35,470 nucleotides of DNA, from NCBI GenBank assembly GCA_021803215.1, contig JAJZLV010000118.1, positions 1-35,470 on the forward strand. The letters are read 5' to 3'. Within the stretch, counting starts at the first letter, position 1, and every line of letters starts with the position of its first letter. Source of the DNA: Actinomycetes bacterium (GTDB taxonomy: Bacteria; Actinomycetota; Acidimicrobiia; Acidimicrobiales; Bog-793). The notes beneath the pieces were generated by a model. That model was not told the DNA's origin. It did not search any database and saw nothing but the letters and a program-made list of their open reading frames with translations. Position numbers and translations under genes: made by a program. Shown in pieces: positions 6,972 to 15,574 of this stretch.

Positions 6972-7928
6972 CTATCCGAAATCGATGCCAGTGGAAAGGC
7001 CCGAGCGATAGGGGGTCAGGTCAGCCTTGGCGTAGCGAGCCTGGGTGTCCGCCAGGGTTTGCTCATCCCAGTACGGGTCGCCCGGAGCCGGGAAGCCGAA
7101 CACCGACCGCTCCCGTGGAGTTGCTCGCTCGATGAGGTCGCCCCACTCTGCGGTGTTCGAGTCGCGGGCCCAGCCGACCCGGCCCGTCCAGCGCGGCCCC
7201 CAGACGTCGTAGTGAGCGAGGAGGGCGAATCGGGCTGATCGCTCGGCGGTCATGCGCGATCCCCGGTGCACGATGTCGGTCCGGAAGGAGAACAGCGTTC
7301 CCGCCGGCCCGGTCACGGGGACCTCTTGGTCGGCGAAAGCCCCGGGCGGGAGGTAGCTCGTGACGTATTCGTTCGCCGAACCGTCGAGCGTGTCCGGCCA
7401 GTACGGGACGCTCTCGGCGACGGAGAGGAGGACGACCTTGGTGGGGCCGTCGTCGGGGCCGACATCGGAGAGGCGGATCCAGTTCTGCAGCTGGGTTGCC
7501 GGGTCGGACCGTTTGGGGACGACGAGGGTGTGGTTGGCGAAGTCCCGGTGATGCTGCTGCTCGTAGTCGACGGCCCCGGCGTATTTGCCCCACAGTTCGG
7601 CGTCGTAGAAACGGAGGTCGGCCGAGCCCAGGAAGCGCTCCACCAGGTCGAGGAGGTCGGGATGAAACATGAGGCGGTTCAGGTTGCAGGAGCGCCACGG
7701 GGCGCGGATAAGGCCAGCCCACTGGCTCGTGGACAGCCAGGCGTGAGCGGCCGGGTCGGCGAAGTGCTCCTCGGGCCGGGGGTAGTGCTGCCAGAGAGCC
7801 TCCTGAGCCGCCACCAGCTCCGCGGCACTGAGGAAGCCCTCGAAAACCAGAAAGCCGCGCTCCCGCAAGTCCGACAGGAAGAATCCGGCACCCCCATGGA
7901 GACCCAAAGCTCCCGCTCCGGTCTCCAA
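6972..7928 (-). CDS. Phytanoyl-CoA dioxygenase (PhyH) family oxygenase
   Basis: 318 residues from a TTG at 7928. The first recognisable block is FLSDLRERGFLVFEGFLSAA, the N-terminal helix-turn of PhyH proteins. The iron site is present: H127-R-D129 in QQHHRDFANHTLV and the distal H221 in FSFRTDIVHRGSRMT, with arginines just after it that would bind 2-oxoglutarate. Fe(II)/2-oxoglutarate oxygenases of this family hydroxylate diverse small molecules; the substrate here cannot be told. The gene is divergent from the methyltransferase at 8016, with under 90 bases between, so the two may share a control region and a pathway. The start is uncertain because the ATG nearby is out of frame. It sits inside the putative island. 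Confidence 0.85.
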   Translation of the reverse strand: METGAGALGLHGGAGFFLSDLRERGFLVFEGFLSAAELVAAQEALWQHYPRPEEHFADPAAHAWLSTSQWAGLIRAPWRSCNLNRLMFHPDLLDLVERFLGSADLRFYDAELWGKYAGAVDYEQQHHRDFANHTLVVPKRSDPATQLQNWIRLSDVGPDDGPTKVVLLSVAESVPYWPDTLDGSANEYVTSYLPPGAFADQEVPVTGPAGTLFSFRTDIVHRGSRMTAERSARFALLAHYDVWGPRWTGRVGWARDSNTAEWGDLIERATPRERSVFGFPAPGDPYWDEQTLADTQARYAKADLTPYRSGLSTGIDFG

Positions 7929-8015
7929 ATCCGTGTCCTCGGACCGGTTCCCAAGCGTCGGCGGATCCCGAGCTAATCGATGGCATTCCCAGAGGCAACG
8001 CTTCTAGCCTTGATC

Positions 8016-8771
8016 ATGGTCCGATTCGATTTCGACGATGTGTTCGGGGCGAACTACCTCCACTTCTACCTTCCTCGCCTCTCCGAAGACCGGAACCGTG
8101 CCGAGGCAGCCGAAATCATCGACCTGCTCGGGCTGCAGCCCGGGGACCGTGTGCTCGATGCCCCGTGCGGCCACGGCCGAATTGCCAACCTCCTCGCAGC
8201 GACGGGCGCCGTCACAACCGGAGTCGACGCCTCTGGGGTGTTCCTGGAGCTAGGTCGCGCCCAGGCGACGGAGGCCGGCGTCGAGGTCGACTATCGACCC
8301 GGCGACCTTCGCCAGTTGCCGGTTCCCAACCAGGAGTATGACTGCGTCGTCAACTGGTTCACGTCGTTCGGCTACTTCGATGACAACGACAACGTGTTGG
8401 TGTTGCGCGAATTTCACCGCGTCCTGCGCCCGGGCGGGAGACTTCTGATCGAAACGATGCACCGTGACGGGATAGTCAGAGCATTCCCGGCAACCGGTTC
8501 CACTCATGTGGAGCGCGCCGGGCCTGATGGCATGGACCTGATGATCGACAGCTCGACGTTCGACGTCGACAGCGGAAGGCTCCTTACGGAGCGCATCGTC
8601 GTCCGTGATGGGAAGAGCACGACTTCGAACTACAGCGTCCGCCTTCCTGCCCCCACCGGGTTCCGCACCTGGCTGCAAGAGGCTGGATTTCGCTCGCTGC
8701 GCTTCTCGACCCGCCACGGCCAGCCACTAACCCTGGACAGCCGGAGACTGGTCGTCGTCGCCGAAGCCTAA
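8016..8771 (+). CDS. Class I SAM-dependent methyltransferase
   Basis: 251 residues if started at ATG 8016 (MVRFDFDDVFGANYLHFYL), which fits the family better than an in-frame ATG 36 bases upstream. Motif I is GDRVLDAPCGHGRIANLLA, with GVDAS as the acidic end of strand 2. Later blocks are YDCVVNWFTSFGYFDD and HRVLRPGGRLLIETMHRDG. The order and spacing are those of Methyltransf_11/25-type small-molecule methyltransferases. Substrate unknown. It is transcribed away from the PhyH oxygenase; an oxygenase next to a methyltransferase suggests tailoring of a small molecule, which is inference. Confidence 0.85.
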   Translation: MVRFDFDDVFGANYLHFYLPRLSEDRNRAEAAEIIDLLGLQPGDRVLDAPCGHGRIANLLAATGAVTTGVDASGVFLELGRAQATEAGVEVDYRPGDLRQLPVPNQEYDCVVNWFTSFGYFDDNDNVLVLREFHRVLRPGGRLLIETMHRDGIVRAFPATGSTHVERAGPDGMDLMIDSSTFDVDSGRLLTERIVVRDGKSTTSNYSVRLPAPTGFRTWLQEAGFRSLRFSTRHGQPLTLDSRRLVVVAEA

Positions 8772-8905
8772 AGGCTCAAGTCGGGTCTGGTGACAGCGAT
8801 CTGGTAAGCCGGCTACGGAGCGTCAGCCTCGCCAGCCAGGGGCCGCCACCCGCTTTTCGCCGCGGCGCTCTCACGACAACGCTGGATCGATGCTATGCAG
8901 GCCGG

Positions 8906-9110
8906 GTGAGCAGCCTGAGCCGCTGGCCGAACGAGGATGAGATGGTTGCCGAGCTGTACGGCGGCGCGTGGGCGGACTCGGAGAGCTGGGCCCGACGATG
9001 CCGACGGGATGGCTGCGTGGTGTGTCTGTCGGGCCACCCGTTCGGGATCATCGGCGAGCTTGACCATGTTTGGGTCGCCACCGACCATGAGGTTGCCGTG
9101 GCCGGCTACG
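8906..9110 (+). pseudogene. N-terminal fragment of a HIT-like protein
   Basis: From GTG 8906 the frame reads RWPNEDEMVAELYGGAWAD, RRDGCVVCLSGHPFGIIGE and ELDHVWVATDHEVAVAGYA. This resembles the start of HIT proteins of the CPxC...GxP type: a CxxC-like pair, then an EL...WV strand and the PGY(A/V)CV turn. The following part, which should carry the SKRH segment and the HxHxH active site, is missing: after about 9107 the sequence is unrelated in all frames. A separate open frame at 9107-9243 (GYEVGFARRPRMASLLFGSG) is not recognised. No active enzyme is expected. An intact HIT gene is found at 34455. Confidence 0.5.
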
Positions 9111-9244
9111 CGACGACAGCCTCGGTAGAGGCTACGAGGTCGGCTTCGCCCGGCGGCCCCGCATGGCCTCACTGCTGTTCGGGAGCGGATCCGACCGGCT
9201 TGCATCTGGCCCCTCTCGGGGGCAACGCATCACGTCTTGAGCGT

Positions 9245-9705
9245 CTATTCGAGGTGCGGGCGGTGACGGATGAGCCAGGCGGCGGAGCGAAGCCGCCAGG
9301 CCACGGCCCACCCGGGATCGGCCGGGATCGGCCGGGCCGTCGGGTGCTTTAGCCATGCTCAGCCCTCCAGAGAGGGTGAGCTCGTTCGCGGCGTCGCGCA
9401 CGGCGTGCTCGATCATCCTGGTGACCAGTTCCGCCCGCTCGGTACGGTCGAGGCCGTAGGCGTCGGCGAACAGGCCGAGTTGGCGGGCGCGGTGCGCTGC
9501 CGTCGGAAGGTGGTTGCGGGTTGCGATGTCGTCGTCGTGGAGTTGGGCGTTGAGCCAGGCAACCTGGGCGACCTCGTCGAGGCGGTCGATGGGGCCGGCG
9601 AACTCCCAGTCGATGAACCCGACGGGCAGCCCTTGGCGGGCGACGATGTTCCACGGGCCGAGGTCGCCGTGTCCGTGGATGGCGTGGGGGATTGAGAATG
9701 ACGTC
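9245..9705 (-). pseudogene. Aminoglycoside phosphotransferase-like (APH) pseudogene
   Basis: The minus strand encodes the C-terminal half of an APH-fold kinase: HGHGDLGPWNIVARQGLPVG holds the Brenner-type HGDxxxxN catalytic loop, and FIDWEFAGPIDRLDEVAQV holds the metal-binding D. Then LNAQLHDDDIATRNHLPTAA and RARQLGLFADAYGLDRTER follow as in intact relatives. Near the end, a 10-bp unit (GGGATCGGCC on the plus strand) is present twice in tandem at 9314-9333 and shifts the frame. Removing one copy restores PADPGWAVAWRLRSAAWLIR and the natural end IRHRPHLE with TAG at 9245-9247. The N-terminal nucleotide-binding lobe is missing or unrecognisable upstream of about 9705. Two independent lesions make this a pseudogene. 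Confidence 0.75.
9314..9333. repeat. 10-bp tandem duplication inactivating the APH gene
   Basis: GGGATCGGCC occurs twice back to back. Ten is not a multiple of three, and deleting one copy restores the expected C-terminal reading frame of the phosphotransferase. This is a slippage-type mutation in a GC-rich context. Confidence 0.8.
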
Positions 9706-9785
9706 CTCGGAAAGCTCCGAGTACCGGAAGATGCTGAACACGACGGTCCCTTCGGTCGGTGTCGGACGGAACACAGCGCGCACAA

Positions 9786-10221
9786 AGCGCGCCGGCAGCA
9801 GCTGGGCTCAGCTGTTCGAGGCCGGCACCGGTGGGCCGATCGGCCCGCCCGGACTAACCGGTCATCAAGAGACGGTGCGCGGCCCCAACTCGACCGTGGC
9901 AGGCATCGTGGTCATCTGGCTCCTTCCAAGCACTGACTGACGGATGCACATTATGCGACGACCGCTGGACGGGCCTACAGTCCGGAGCCGTCCTTCTGCC
10001 CCCGACCACGCGGTGACATCACGCCCAAGGCATCGCCGAATCAGAGGCATCGAGAACCGAGAAGCCGAACATCCGTGCTCTAGCGCCCCGGATGGCGTCG
10101 GTGGTCGTCGCGCGCTGGCGGAGGGTCAACATCGCGCATGCTCCCGCGCGCATTCCGAGAGCCCGCCGTCGAGGAGCGTCATCGGCTGGACCGTACTTCG
10201 TCGCGCACCCCCTCGCTCGGG
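9786..10221. other. Stretch without a recognisable gene
   Basis: Several overlapping frames exist on both strands but their residue composition is Arg/Pro/Ser-rich and changes style along the length, as expected of non-coding GC-rich DNA. A minus-strand frame ending at 10019 (ARMFGFSVLDASDSAMPWA) looks slightly protein-like but has no homologue I know. I see no repeats or hairpins worth listing. Confidence 0.4.
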
Positions 10222-10596
10222 TCACAGGCCGATCTGCGGCACTTCGAGCTGCATCGTGTCGACGCTCTCGATCGTGGCGCTCCCCGGCTGAGGGACCGCC
10301 AACGACGTCCGACCAAGGGCTGCCTGGGCGGCCACGTGACGCCGCAGCTGCTCGTGCAGATCGACCGCTTCTCTGGCCAGGTGGGCCCACTCTCCTGGGT
10401 CGGGGCGCGCCGCGGAGGACAGGTACCGGTCGGCGACGGCGATCTCCTGCCGGGCCCGGTCGCTCCACTGGTCCCATCCCGTCCACGCTGCGCTGGTGCC
10501 GTCGTTCCGGTCGAGGGTGGCTTCCACTGCCATGGCGTGGTGGCACCACACGGCCCGCCCGGCCGATGAGGCGGGGACCGGTCGACGAGACGGCAC
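10222..10596 (-). CDS. Hypothetical protein, mostly helical
   Basis: Up to 124 residues; the start is either 10596 or the in-frame ATG at 10533 (MAVEATLDRNDGTSAAWTGW), and I favour the latter. The middle part reads DQWSDRARQEIAVADRYLS, GEWAHLAREAVDLHEQLRR and HVAAQAALGRTSLAVPQPG, an amphipathic helical protein. The C-terminus is SATIESVDTMQLEVPQIGL. No signal peptide, no known motif. It is the first gene of the island next to the tRNA-Gln gene and is read away from it, behind the tRNA terminator. I do not recognise it. Confidence 0.5.
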   Translation of the reverse strand: MPSRRPVPASSAGRAVWCHHAMAVEATLDRNDGTSAAWTGWDQWSDRARQEIAVADRYLSSAARPDPGEWAHLAREAVDLHEQLRRHVAAQAALGRTSLAVPQPGSATIESVDTMQLEVPQIGL

Positions 10597-10605
10597 GACA
10601 AGAGG

Positions 10606-10632
10606 AAGCCCCAGGCCGCTGACCTGGGGCTT
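10606..10632 (-). terminator. Hairpin terminator downstream of tRNA-Gln
   Basis: Ten-base arms AAGCCCCAGG (10606-10615) and CCTGGGGCTT (10623-10632) pair perfectly around a 7-base loop. It lies 17 bases beyond the tRNA 3' end. The bases after the hairpin are only moderately T-rich on either strand, so it may act in both directions. Confidence 0.7.
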
Positions 10633-10648
10633 TGTCCCTTGAGCGCAG

Positions 10649-10720
10649 CTCGGGGGGGAGGACTCGAACCCCCAATAACAGGGCCAGAACCTGTCGTGTT
10701 GCCGATTACACCACCCCCGA
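10649..10720 (-). tRNA. tRNA-Gln, anticodon CTG
   Basis: 72 nt. The 5' acceptor strand TCGGGGG pairs with 3' CCCCCGA, with discriminator G. The D-arm GTGTAATCGGCAACAC, the anticodon stem-loop ACAGG-TTCTGGC-CCTGT with CTG as anticodon, a 4-nt variable loop and the T-arm GGGGG-TTCGAGT-CCTCC all fold. CCA is not encoded. The T at position 1 and the D-arm are typical of bacterial glutamine tRNAs. Its 3' part is copied at 5983-6005, so it is probably the integration site of the element to its left; the tRNA itself was kept intact. Confidence 0.93.
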
Positions 10721-10832
10721 AGGGCGCCGCCATCGTATCAGGGCGGCCAGAGCAGCCCTGTCCCGGACACATGCGATGGCGGGACTGCCTAGTGTCGCTA
10801 CCCGGCAACAAGGCTCGAAAGAGAGGGACCGG

Positions 10833-11800
<968 letters not shown>

Positions 11801-11801
<1 letters not shown>

Positions 11802-11821
11802 CCCGGCCGGGTCGGCCGGGC
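11801..11821 (+). terminator. GC hairpin after the aldo/keto reductase gene
   Basis: Nine-base perfect arms (GCCCGGCCG and CGGCCGGGC) around a 3-base loop begin at the last base of the stop codon. There is no T-run. Hairpins without a U-tail are proposed to work as terminators in some actinobacteria, so this is possible but unproven. Confidence 0.4.
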
Positions 11822-11948
11822 CACCCGGGGCCGCCGAGCCTGCGGGCCGGGCAGGACCCCCCGGCCGTTGAGAAGTGGGGCGCCTCGGGGTAAACCTATG
11901 GGTGCGCGGAGAGTGGCCGGGCACGCACCCTGGGAGCAGGATCGGGCG

Positions 11949-13238
11949 ATGGAGCAGAGCGCTACCAGCATCGAGCAGGCGATCCGGAACGCCACCGACC
12001 CGGCCTCGCTCCTGCGGCGCATCGTGGAGGAGGCCACCAGGCTCATTCCCGCGGCGGAAGGTGCCGCTCTGCTGCTGCTCGACGGCGACGAGTTCACGTG
12101 GGTCTGCGCCGGCGGGCTGCTCTCCATCCCGGCGGGCATGCGGATGCCGGTCGCCGGCAGCCTGGCCGGCCTTGCGATAGAGCAGGGCCGCACCGTCTTC
12201 TCAGAAGACGCCCGGCACGACCGGCGAGCCAACACCCGGGCGGTCGAGCTGAGCGGGACCGCCGCCACGGCGAGCGTGCCGCTCTACTACGAGAGCCGGC
12301 CAATCGGCTGCCTCACCATCGGGTCGCCCTATCCGGGCGCCTTCAGCCACGAGCGCGTCGAGGTGCTCAACACGCTCGCCGAGTTCATCTCGACCGCGAT
12401 CGCGACCGTCATCAAGATGAACCGGATAACGGCTCAGCTCCTCGAGATTGACGACGGGCCGCTGCTCAACGGCCTCCGGGCCGAGCCGGCCTCGGTCGCC
12501 CACTTCGTCGCCAACGTCCTGCACCCGGGCACCGGCTCGGACATAGTCCGCCGCCAGCAGATCGAGCGGGTGCTCGAAGAGGGCATCACGACCTGCTTCC
12601 AGCCGATAGTGGAGCTGTCGAGCCGGCACCTGCTCGGCTTCGAGGCCCTCGCCCGCTTCCCGAGCGGTCAAACGGTCGACTGGTTCGCCGACGCCCATCG
12701 CCTCGGCCTCGGCACCGCCCTCGAGGAAGCCACCTGCCGGCGGGCCCTCTCCTGCATCGGCCTTTTGCCGCCCGAGTGCTACCTCGCCGTCAACCTGAGC
12801 CCTATCGCCCTCTCGCGAAAGGGCGTGCCGGAGCTCTTCGGACAGGTCGACCCCAACAGGATCGTCCTGGAGCTGACCGAGCACCTGCGGGTCGAGGACT
12901 ATCCGAGCCTGCGCCGGCGAGTCTCGGAGCTGCGCCGGCAGGGCTTTCGCCTGGCGATCGACGACACCGGGGCCGGCTTTGCCAGCCTCTCGCACATCAT
13001 CAGGCTCGAGCCCGACATCATCAAGCTCGACCTCGACCTCACCAGGGGCATCGACCTCGACCCGGTGCGGCGCTCCCTTGCCACCGCGCTCATGACCTTC
13101 GCGGCAGACATAGATGCCCTCGTCATCGCCGAGGGCATCGAGACCGAGGGGGAGCTCGCCACCCTTCTCGAGCTCGGCATCGGCGTCGGCCAGGGTTACC
13201 TCCTCGGCCGACCGGAGCCAGCCGCTCAGCTCGCCTGA
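11949..13238 (+). CDS. GAF-EAL cyclic-di-GMP phosphodiesterase
   Basis: 429 residues from ATG 11949, chosen over an in-frame ATG at 11898 because of GGGAGCAGGA upstream and the helical start SATSIEQAIRNATDPASLLR. GAF domain about residues 15-160. EAL domain about 205-425, with all residues needed for two-metal c-di-GMP hydrolysis visible: E232 in FEALARF, N282 in VNLSPIAL, E308 in LELTEHLRV, D338/D339 in AIDDTGAGFASL, K359 in IIKLDLDL, E395 in IAEGIETEGE and Q415 in GQGYLLGRP. Expected to linearise c-di-GMP in the cytoplasm under control of a ligand or signal at the GAF domain. No membrane segments. With the cyclase at 18902 and BldD at 32478 it probably belongs to one signalling network. Confidence 0.93.
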   Translation: MEQSATSIEQAIRNATDPASLLRRIVEEATRLIPAAEGAALLLLDGDEFTWVCAGGLLSIPAGMRMPVAGSLAGLAIEQGRTVFSEDARHDRRANTRAVELSGTAATASVPLYYESRPIGCLTIGSPYPGAFSHERVEVLNTLAEFISTAIATVIKMNRITAQLLEIDDGPLLNGLRAEPASVAHFVANVLHPGTGSDIVRRQQIERVLEEGITTCFQPIVELSSRHLLGFEALARFPSGQTVDWFADAHRLGLGTALEEATCRRALSCIGLLPPECYLAVNLSPIALSRKGVPELFGQVDPNRIVLELTEHLRVEDYPSLRRRVSELRRQGFRLAIDDTGAGFASLSHIIRLEPDIIKLDLDLTRGIDLDPVRRSLATALMTFAADIDALVIAEGIETEGELATLLELGIGVGQGYLLGRPEPAAQLA

Positions 13239-13244
13239 GGTGCC

Positions 13245-13844
13245 TCAGCCGGCGATGAACCCTGTCTGGGCGAAACCGGCGATGCGCCCCCAGGCGACGG
13301 CGGCCGCCTGAACCGCCACCGTCGAGGCTTCGTTCCCGATGCCGCCGGAGACAGGAGCGACGGGCGACGAGACGACGTGGAAGCCCTCGGCGGTGGCGAG
13401 ATGTCCGAGCCAGAAGATCTGCCAGCTGTCCGCCACGAGGAGCGCCTGGCGCGGTGGGTTCGAGTCGGCATATAGGTGAAGAGCCCCCGGAAGCTCGGCT
13501 GCGGCGTAGGTGGATATCGCGGGGGAGGGCACCTTGCGCGAGAGGAGGTAAAGGCGCGCTCGCACCGCCTGAGGCTGCGAGAAGCAGAGGACCACGACCT
13601 TCCGGGCCCGATCGGCCGAGCGGAGGGCGACGGCGTGGCCGAGGCGAGCCCGGAAGTCGGCGTCGAGAGGTCCGCTCGGAGTTCCGGTGCCGGCCACTAT
13701 CACGGCCGGGCGGAACGGAGCTGCGGCGACGGCGCCCGGCGCCCGGGAGGCGAGCACCACCTGCACCCCGCTCACCACGTAGTAGCTCACGGCCGCCAGC
13801 ACGACGAGCTCTATCAATCGCTTGGCGAGGGAGAAGATGAACAC
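13245..13844 (-). CDS. Membrane-anchored DUF218/YdcF-like protein
   Basis: 199 residues from GTG 13844. One N-terminal membrane segment (about residues 9-31) is followed by an extracytoplasmic domain: PAVIVAGTGTPSGPLDADFR, LRSADRARKVVVLCFSQP, RALYLL-like RARLYLLSRKVPSP, and RQALLVADSWQIFWLGHLA then GFHVVSSPVAPVSG. The alternation of beta strands, the arginine after the first strand and the ALLVxxxxHxxRA-like strand follow DUF218, although the usual polar residues are not all kept. Function of the family is poorly known, with some links to the envelope. It begins 14 bases after gltX and is probably in the same transcript. Converges with the EAL gene, six bases apart. Confidence 0.6.
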   Translation of the reverse strand: MFIFSLAKRLIELVVLAAVSYYVVSGVQVVLASRAPGAVAAAPFRPAVIVAGTGTPSGPLDADFRARLGHAVALRSADRARKVVVLCFSQPQAVRARLYLLSRKVPSPAISTYAAAELPGALHLYADSNPPRQALLVADSWQIFWLGHLATAEGFHVVSSPVAPVSGGIGNEASTVAVQAAAVAWGRIAGFAQTGFIAG

Positions 13845-13858
13845 CTAAGCCACCCCTT

Positions 13859-15292
13859 TCAGCCTTCCCGGCCACACGCCGTGAGGGCCGCCTCGATCCG
13901 CTCGAGGGTCTCGTGCCTTCCGAGCGCCTCGAGAGACTCAAAGAGAGGCAGGCCGACGCTTCTCCCGAGAGTCGCCACCCGGACCGGCGCCTGGGTCTTT
14001 CCGAGCCGGCGCCCGTGGCGCTCCCCGACTCTCTCGAGGGCGGCCCTCAGCTCCTCGGCCCGCCAGCTGGAGACGGCCGCGAAGCCCGCCGCGGTCTCGC
14101 GCAGGATCGCCGGGGCGAGCCCGTCTCGCGCGATCGCCTTCTCGAAAGAGGCGGCCTCCATCGAGAACCCCGGGGCGAAGAGGAACTCGACGAGCCCGGG
14201 CACCTCCGAGAGGATCCGCGCCCTCTCTTGCACCAGGGGGGCGAGCTTCTCCCAGCGCTCTCCCGAGTAGCAGGCCGCGCCGAGGCGGTCTTCGGTCTCC
14301 CTCGCCCACTCGGTCACCCGGCGGGTGAACTCCGCCACGGGGAGCTCTCTCATGTAGACGGAATTGAAGTGGGTGAGCTTCACCTGGTCAAAGAAGGCGG
14401 GCGAGCTGTTCACGTCTTCCAGTCGGAAGTCGCGCACGAGGTCGTCGAGGCCGAAGAACTCGCCGCCTGCCGGCGGCGACCAGCCGAGCAGGCAGAGGTA
14501 GTTGGCCATCGCCTCGGGCAGGTAGCCGAGCGCCTCGAAGTCCTCGAGGGCCACCCGGTCCCGACGCTTGGAGATCTTCTGGCGCCTCTCGTTCACGAGC
14601 ACCGGCAGGTGGGCGAAGTAAGGGAGCGGCACCTCTTGAGCGGCCTCGTTGAGAGCCTCCCAGAGCAAGACGGCCTTCGGCGTGGTGGGGAGGTGCTCTT
14701 CTGCCCGGATGACATGGCTTATGGCCATGTCGCGGTCGTCGGCCACGACCGCCAGGACGAAAAGCGCCTCTCCGCTCGAGCGGGCGACGACGAAGTCCTC
14801 GATGGTCGAGTTGGCGAACTCGACCTCTCCCCGCACGAGGTCGTGCACGACCGTCACCCCGTCGTCCGGGACGGCGAAGCGGAGCGCCCGGCCGGGGCCC
14901 CGCTCTAGGCCGCGCCGGCGGCAGTAGCCGTCGTAGCCGGGCGTCGGGTTTCTCTTCGTCCGCGCCAGGACCGCCTCCCGGCTGCAGTCGCAGGCATAGA
15001 GGGCGCCCGCCTCCCACAACGAGTCGAGCGTCGAGGCGTACAGCCCGCCCCGCTCCGACTGGCGGTAGGGCCCCTCGTCCCAGACAGCGCCTATCCAGCG
15101 CAGGGCGGCCTCGATGCCCGAGACCGACTCCTCTTTGTTGCGGGCGGCGTCGGTGTCCTCGATGCGCAGCACGAACTTCCCACCGTGCTGGCGGGCGAAG
15201 GCCCAATTGTAAAGGGCCGTCCGGGCGGTGCCGACGTGAAAGTAGCCGGTCGGCGAGGGGGCGATCCGCACCCTCACCGGTCGATCGCCCAT
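13859..15292 (-). CDS. gltX: Glutamyl-tRNA synthetase
   Basis: 477 residues from ATG 15292 (MGDRPVRVRIAPSPTGYFHV). The class I HIGH motif appears as FHVGTARTALYNWAFAR, and the KMSKS loop as KISKRRD. IEDTDAARNKEES is the conserved acceptor-recognition segment, and a CDC...GYC cysteine set (CDCSREAVLARTK, then PGYDGYCRR) could bind zinc. A GTG at 15310 is an alternative start that overlaps the stop of the ferredoxin gene, so the two genes are translationally coupled. It charges tRNA-Glu in the cytoplasm. In actinobacteria such non-discriminating enzymes also charge tRNA-Gln for the GatCAB route; whether this one does cannot be read from the sequence. Confidence 0.97.
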   Translation of the reverse strand: MGDRPVRVRIAPSPTGYFHVGTARTALYNWAFARQHGGKFVLRIEDTDAARNKEESVSGIEAALRWIGAVWDEGPYRQSERGGLYASTLDSLWEAGALYACDCSREAVLARTKRNPTPGYDGYCRRRGLERGPGRALRFAVPDDGVTVVHDLVRGEVEFANSTIEDFVVARSSGEALFVLAVVADDRDMAISHVIRAEEHLPTTPKAVLLWEALNEAAQEVPLPYFAHLPVLVNERRQKISKRRDRVALEDFEALGYLPEAMANYLCLLGWSPPAGGEFFGLDDLVRDFRLEDVNSSPAFFDQVKLTHFNSVYMRELPVAEFTRRVTEWARETEDRLGAACYSGERWEKLAPLVQERARILSEVPGLVEFLFAPGFSMEAASFEKAIARDGLAPAILRETAAGFAAVSSWRAEELRAALERVGERHGRRLGKTQAPVRVATLGRSVGLPLFESLEALGRHETLERIEAALTACGREG

Positions 15293-15306
15293 GGTGGCCT
15301 CGCTGC

Positions 15307-15501
15307 TCACTCCTCGGCGAGCGAGATGGCGGCCGTCGGGCAGGCGCGGACGCACTCGAGCAGCTTCTCGCGGTACTGCTCGGAGGGGTGATCGTCGAGG
15401 ACGTACATGAAGCCGTCGTCGCGCACCTCGAAGACCTCCGGCAGGATGCCCATGCAAATGGCGTTCGACTGGCAAAGGTCGTAGTCGACCACGACGCGCA
15501 C
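15307..15501 (-). CDS. Small single-cluster ferredoxin
   Basis: 64 residues from GTG 15501. The cluster ligands are in DYDLCQSNAICMGILPEVF (first and last Cys) and LECVRACPTAAI. The middle position of the first motif is Asn (C-x2-N-x2-C), where [4Fe-4S] ferredoxins have Cys. This pattern is known from the [3Fe-4S] ferredoxins that feed cytochrome P450s in actinobacteria. No P450 is in the window, so the partner is unknown. It precedes gltX with overlapping coupling, an odd pairing that may only reflect a shared promoter. An acyl-CoA dehydrogenase starts divergently 74 bases away. Confidence 0.85.
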   Translation of the reverse strand: MRVVVDYDLCQSNAICMGILPEVFEVRDDGFMYVLDDHPSEQYREKLLECVRACPTAAISLAEE

Positions 15502-15574
15502 CGCTCTCCTCCTCGTCTCTCTGCCGCTTCCAAGGCCGAGACTACCTGGCCAGGGCGGCGAGTATCGTCGGCTC

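Larger units (their letters stand above)
6006..10646. mobile_element. Putative small integrated island at tRNA-Gln, decayed
   Basis: The segment is bounded by the intact tRNA-Gln on the right and the 23-bp copy of its 3' end on the left. The tRNA 3' end faces into the segment, as expected when an element integrates into a tRNA 3' end. Contents are accessory: two small unknown genes, a PhyH-like dioxygenase, a methyltransferase, a broken HIT gene, a broken phosphotransferase gene and an unknown 124-aa gene. No integrase, relaxase, phage structural or replication gene is intact; only a possible integrase tail lies near the left boundary. What I see are the repeat and the gene content; the mobility is inference. 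Confidence 0.55.

Noticed and set aside
10632-10832. 67-residue N-terminal extension of the aldo/keto reductase
   Set aside because: The extension is translated tRNA-Gln and intergenic DNA; the ATG at 10833 has a ribosome-binding site and matches the family start.
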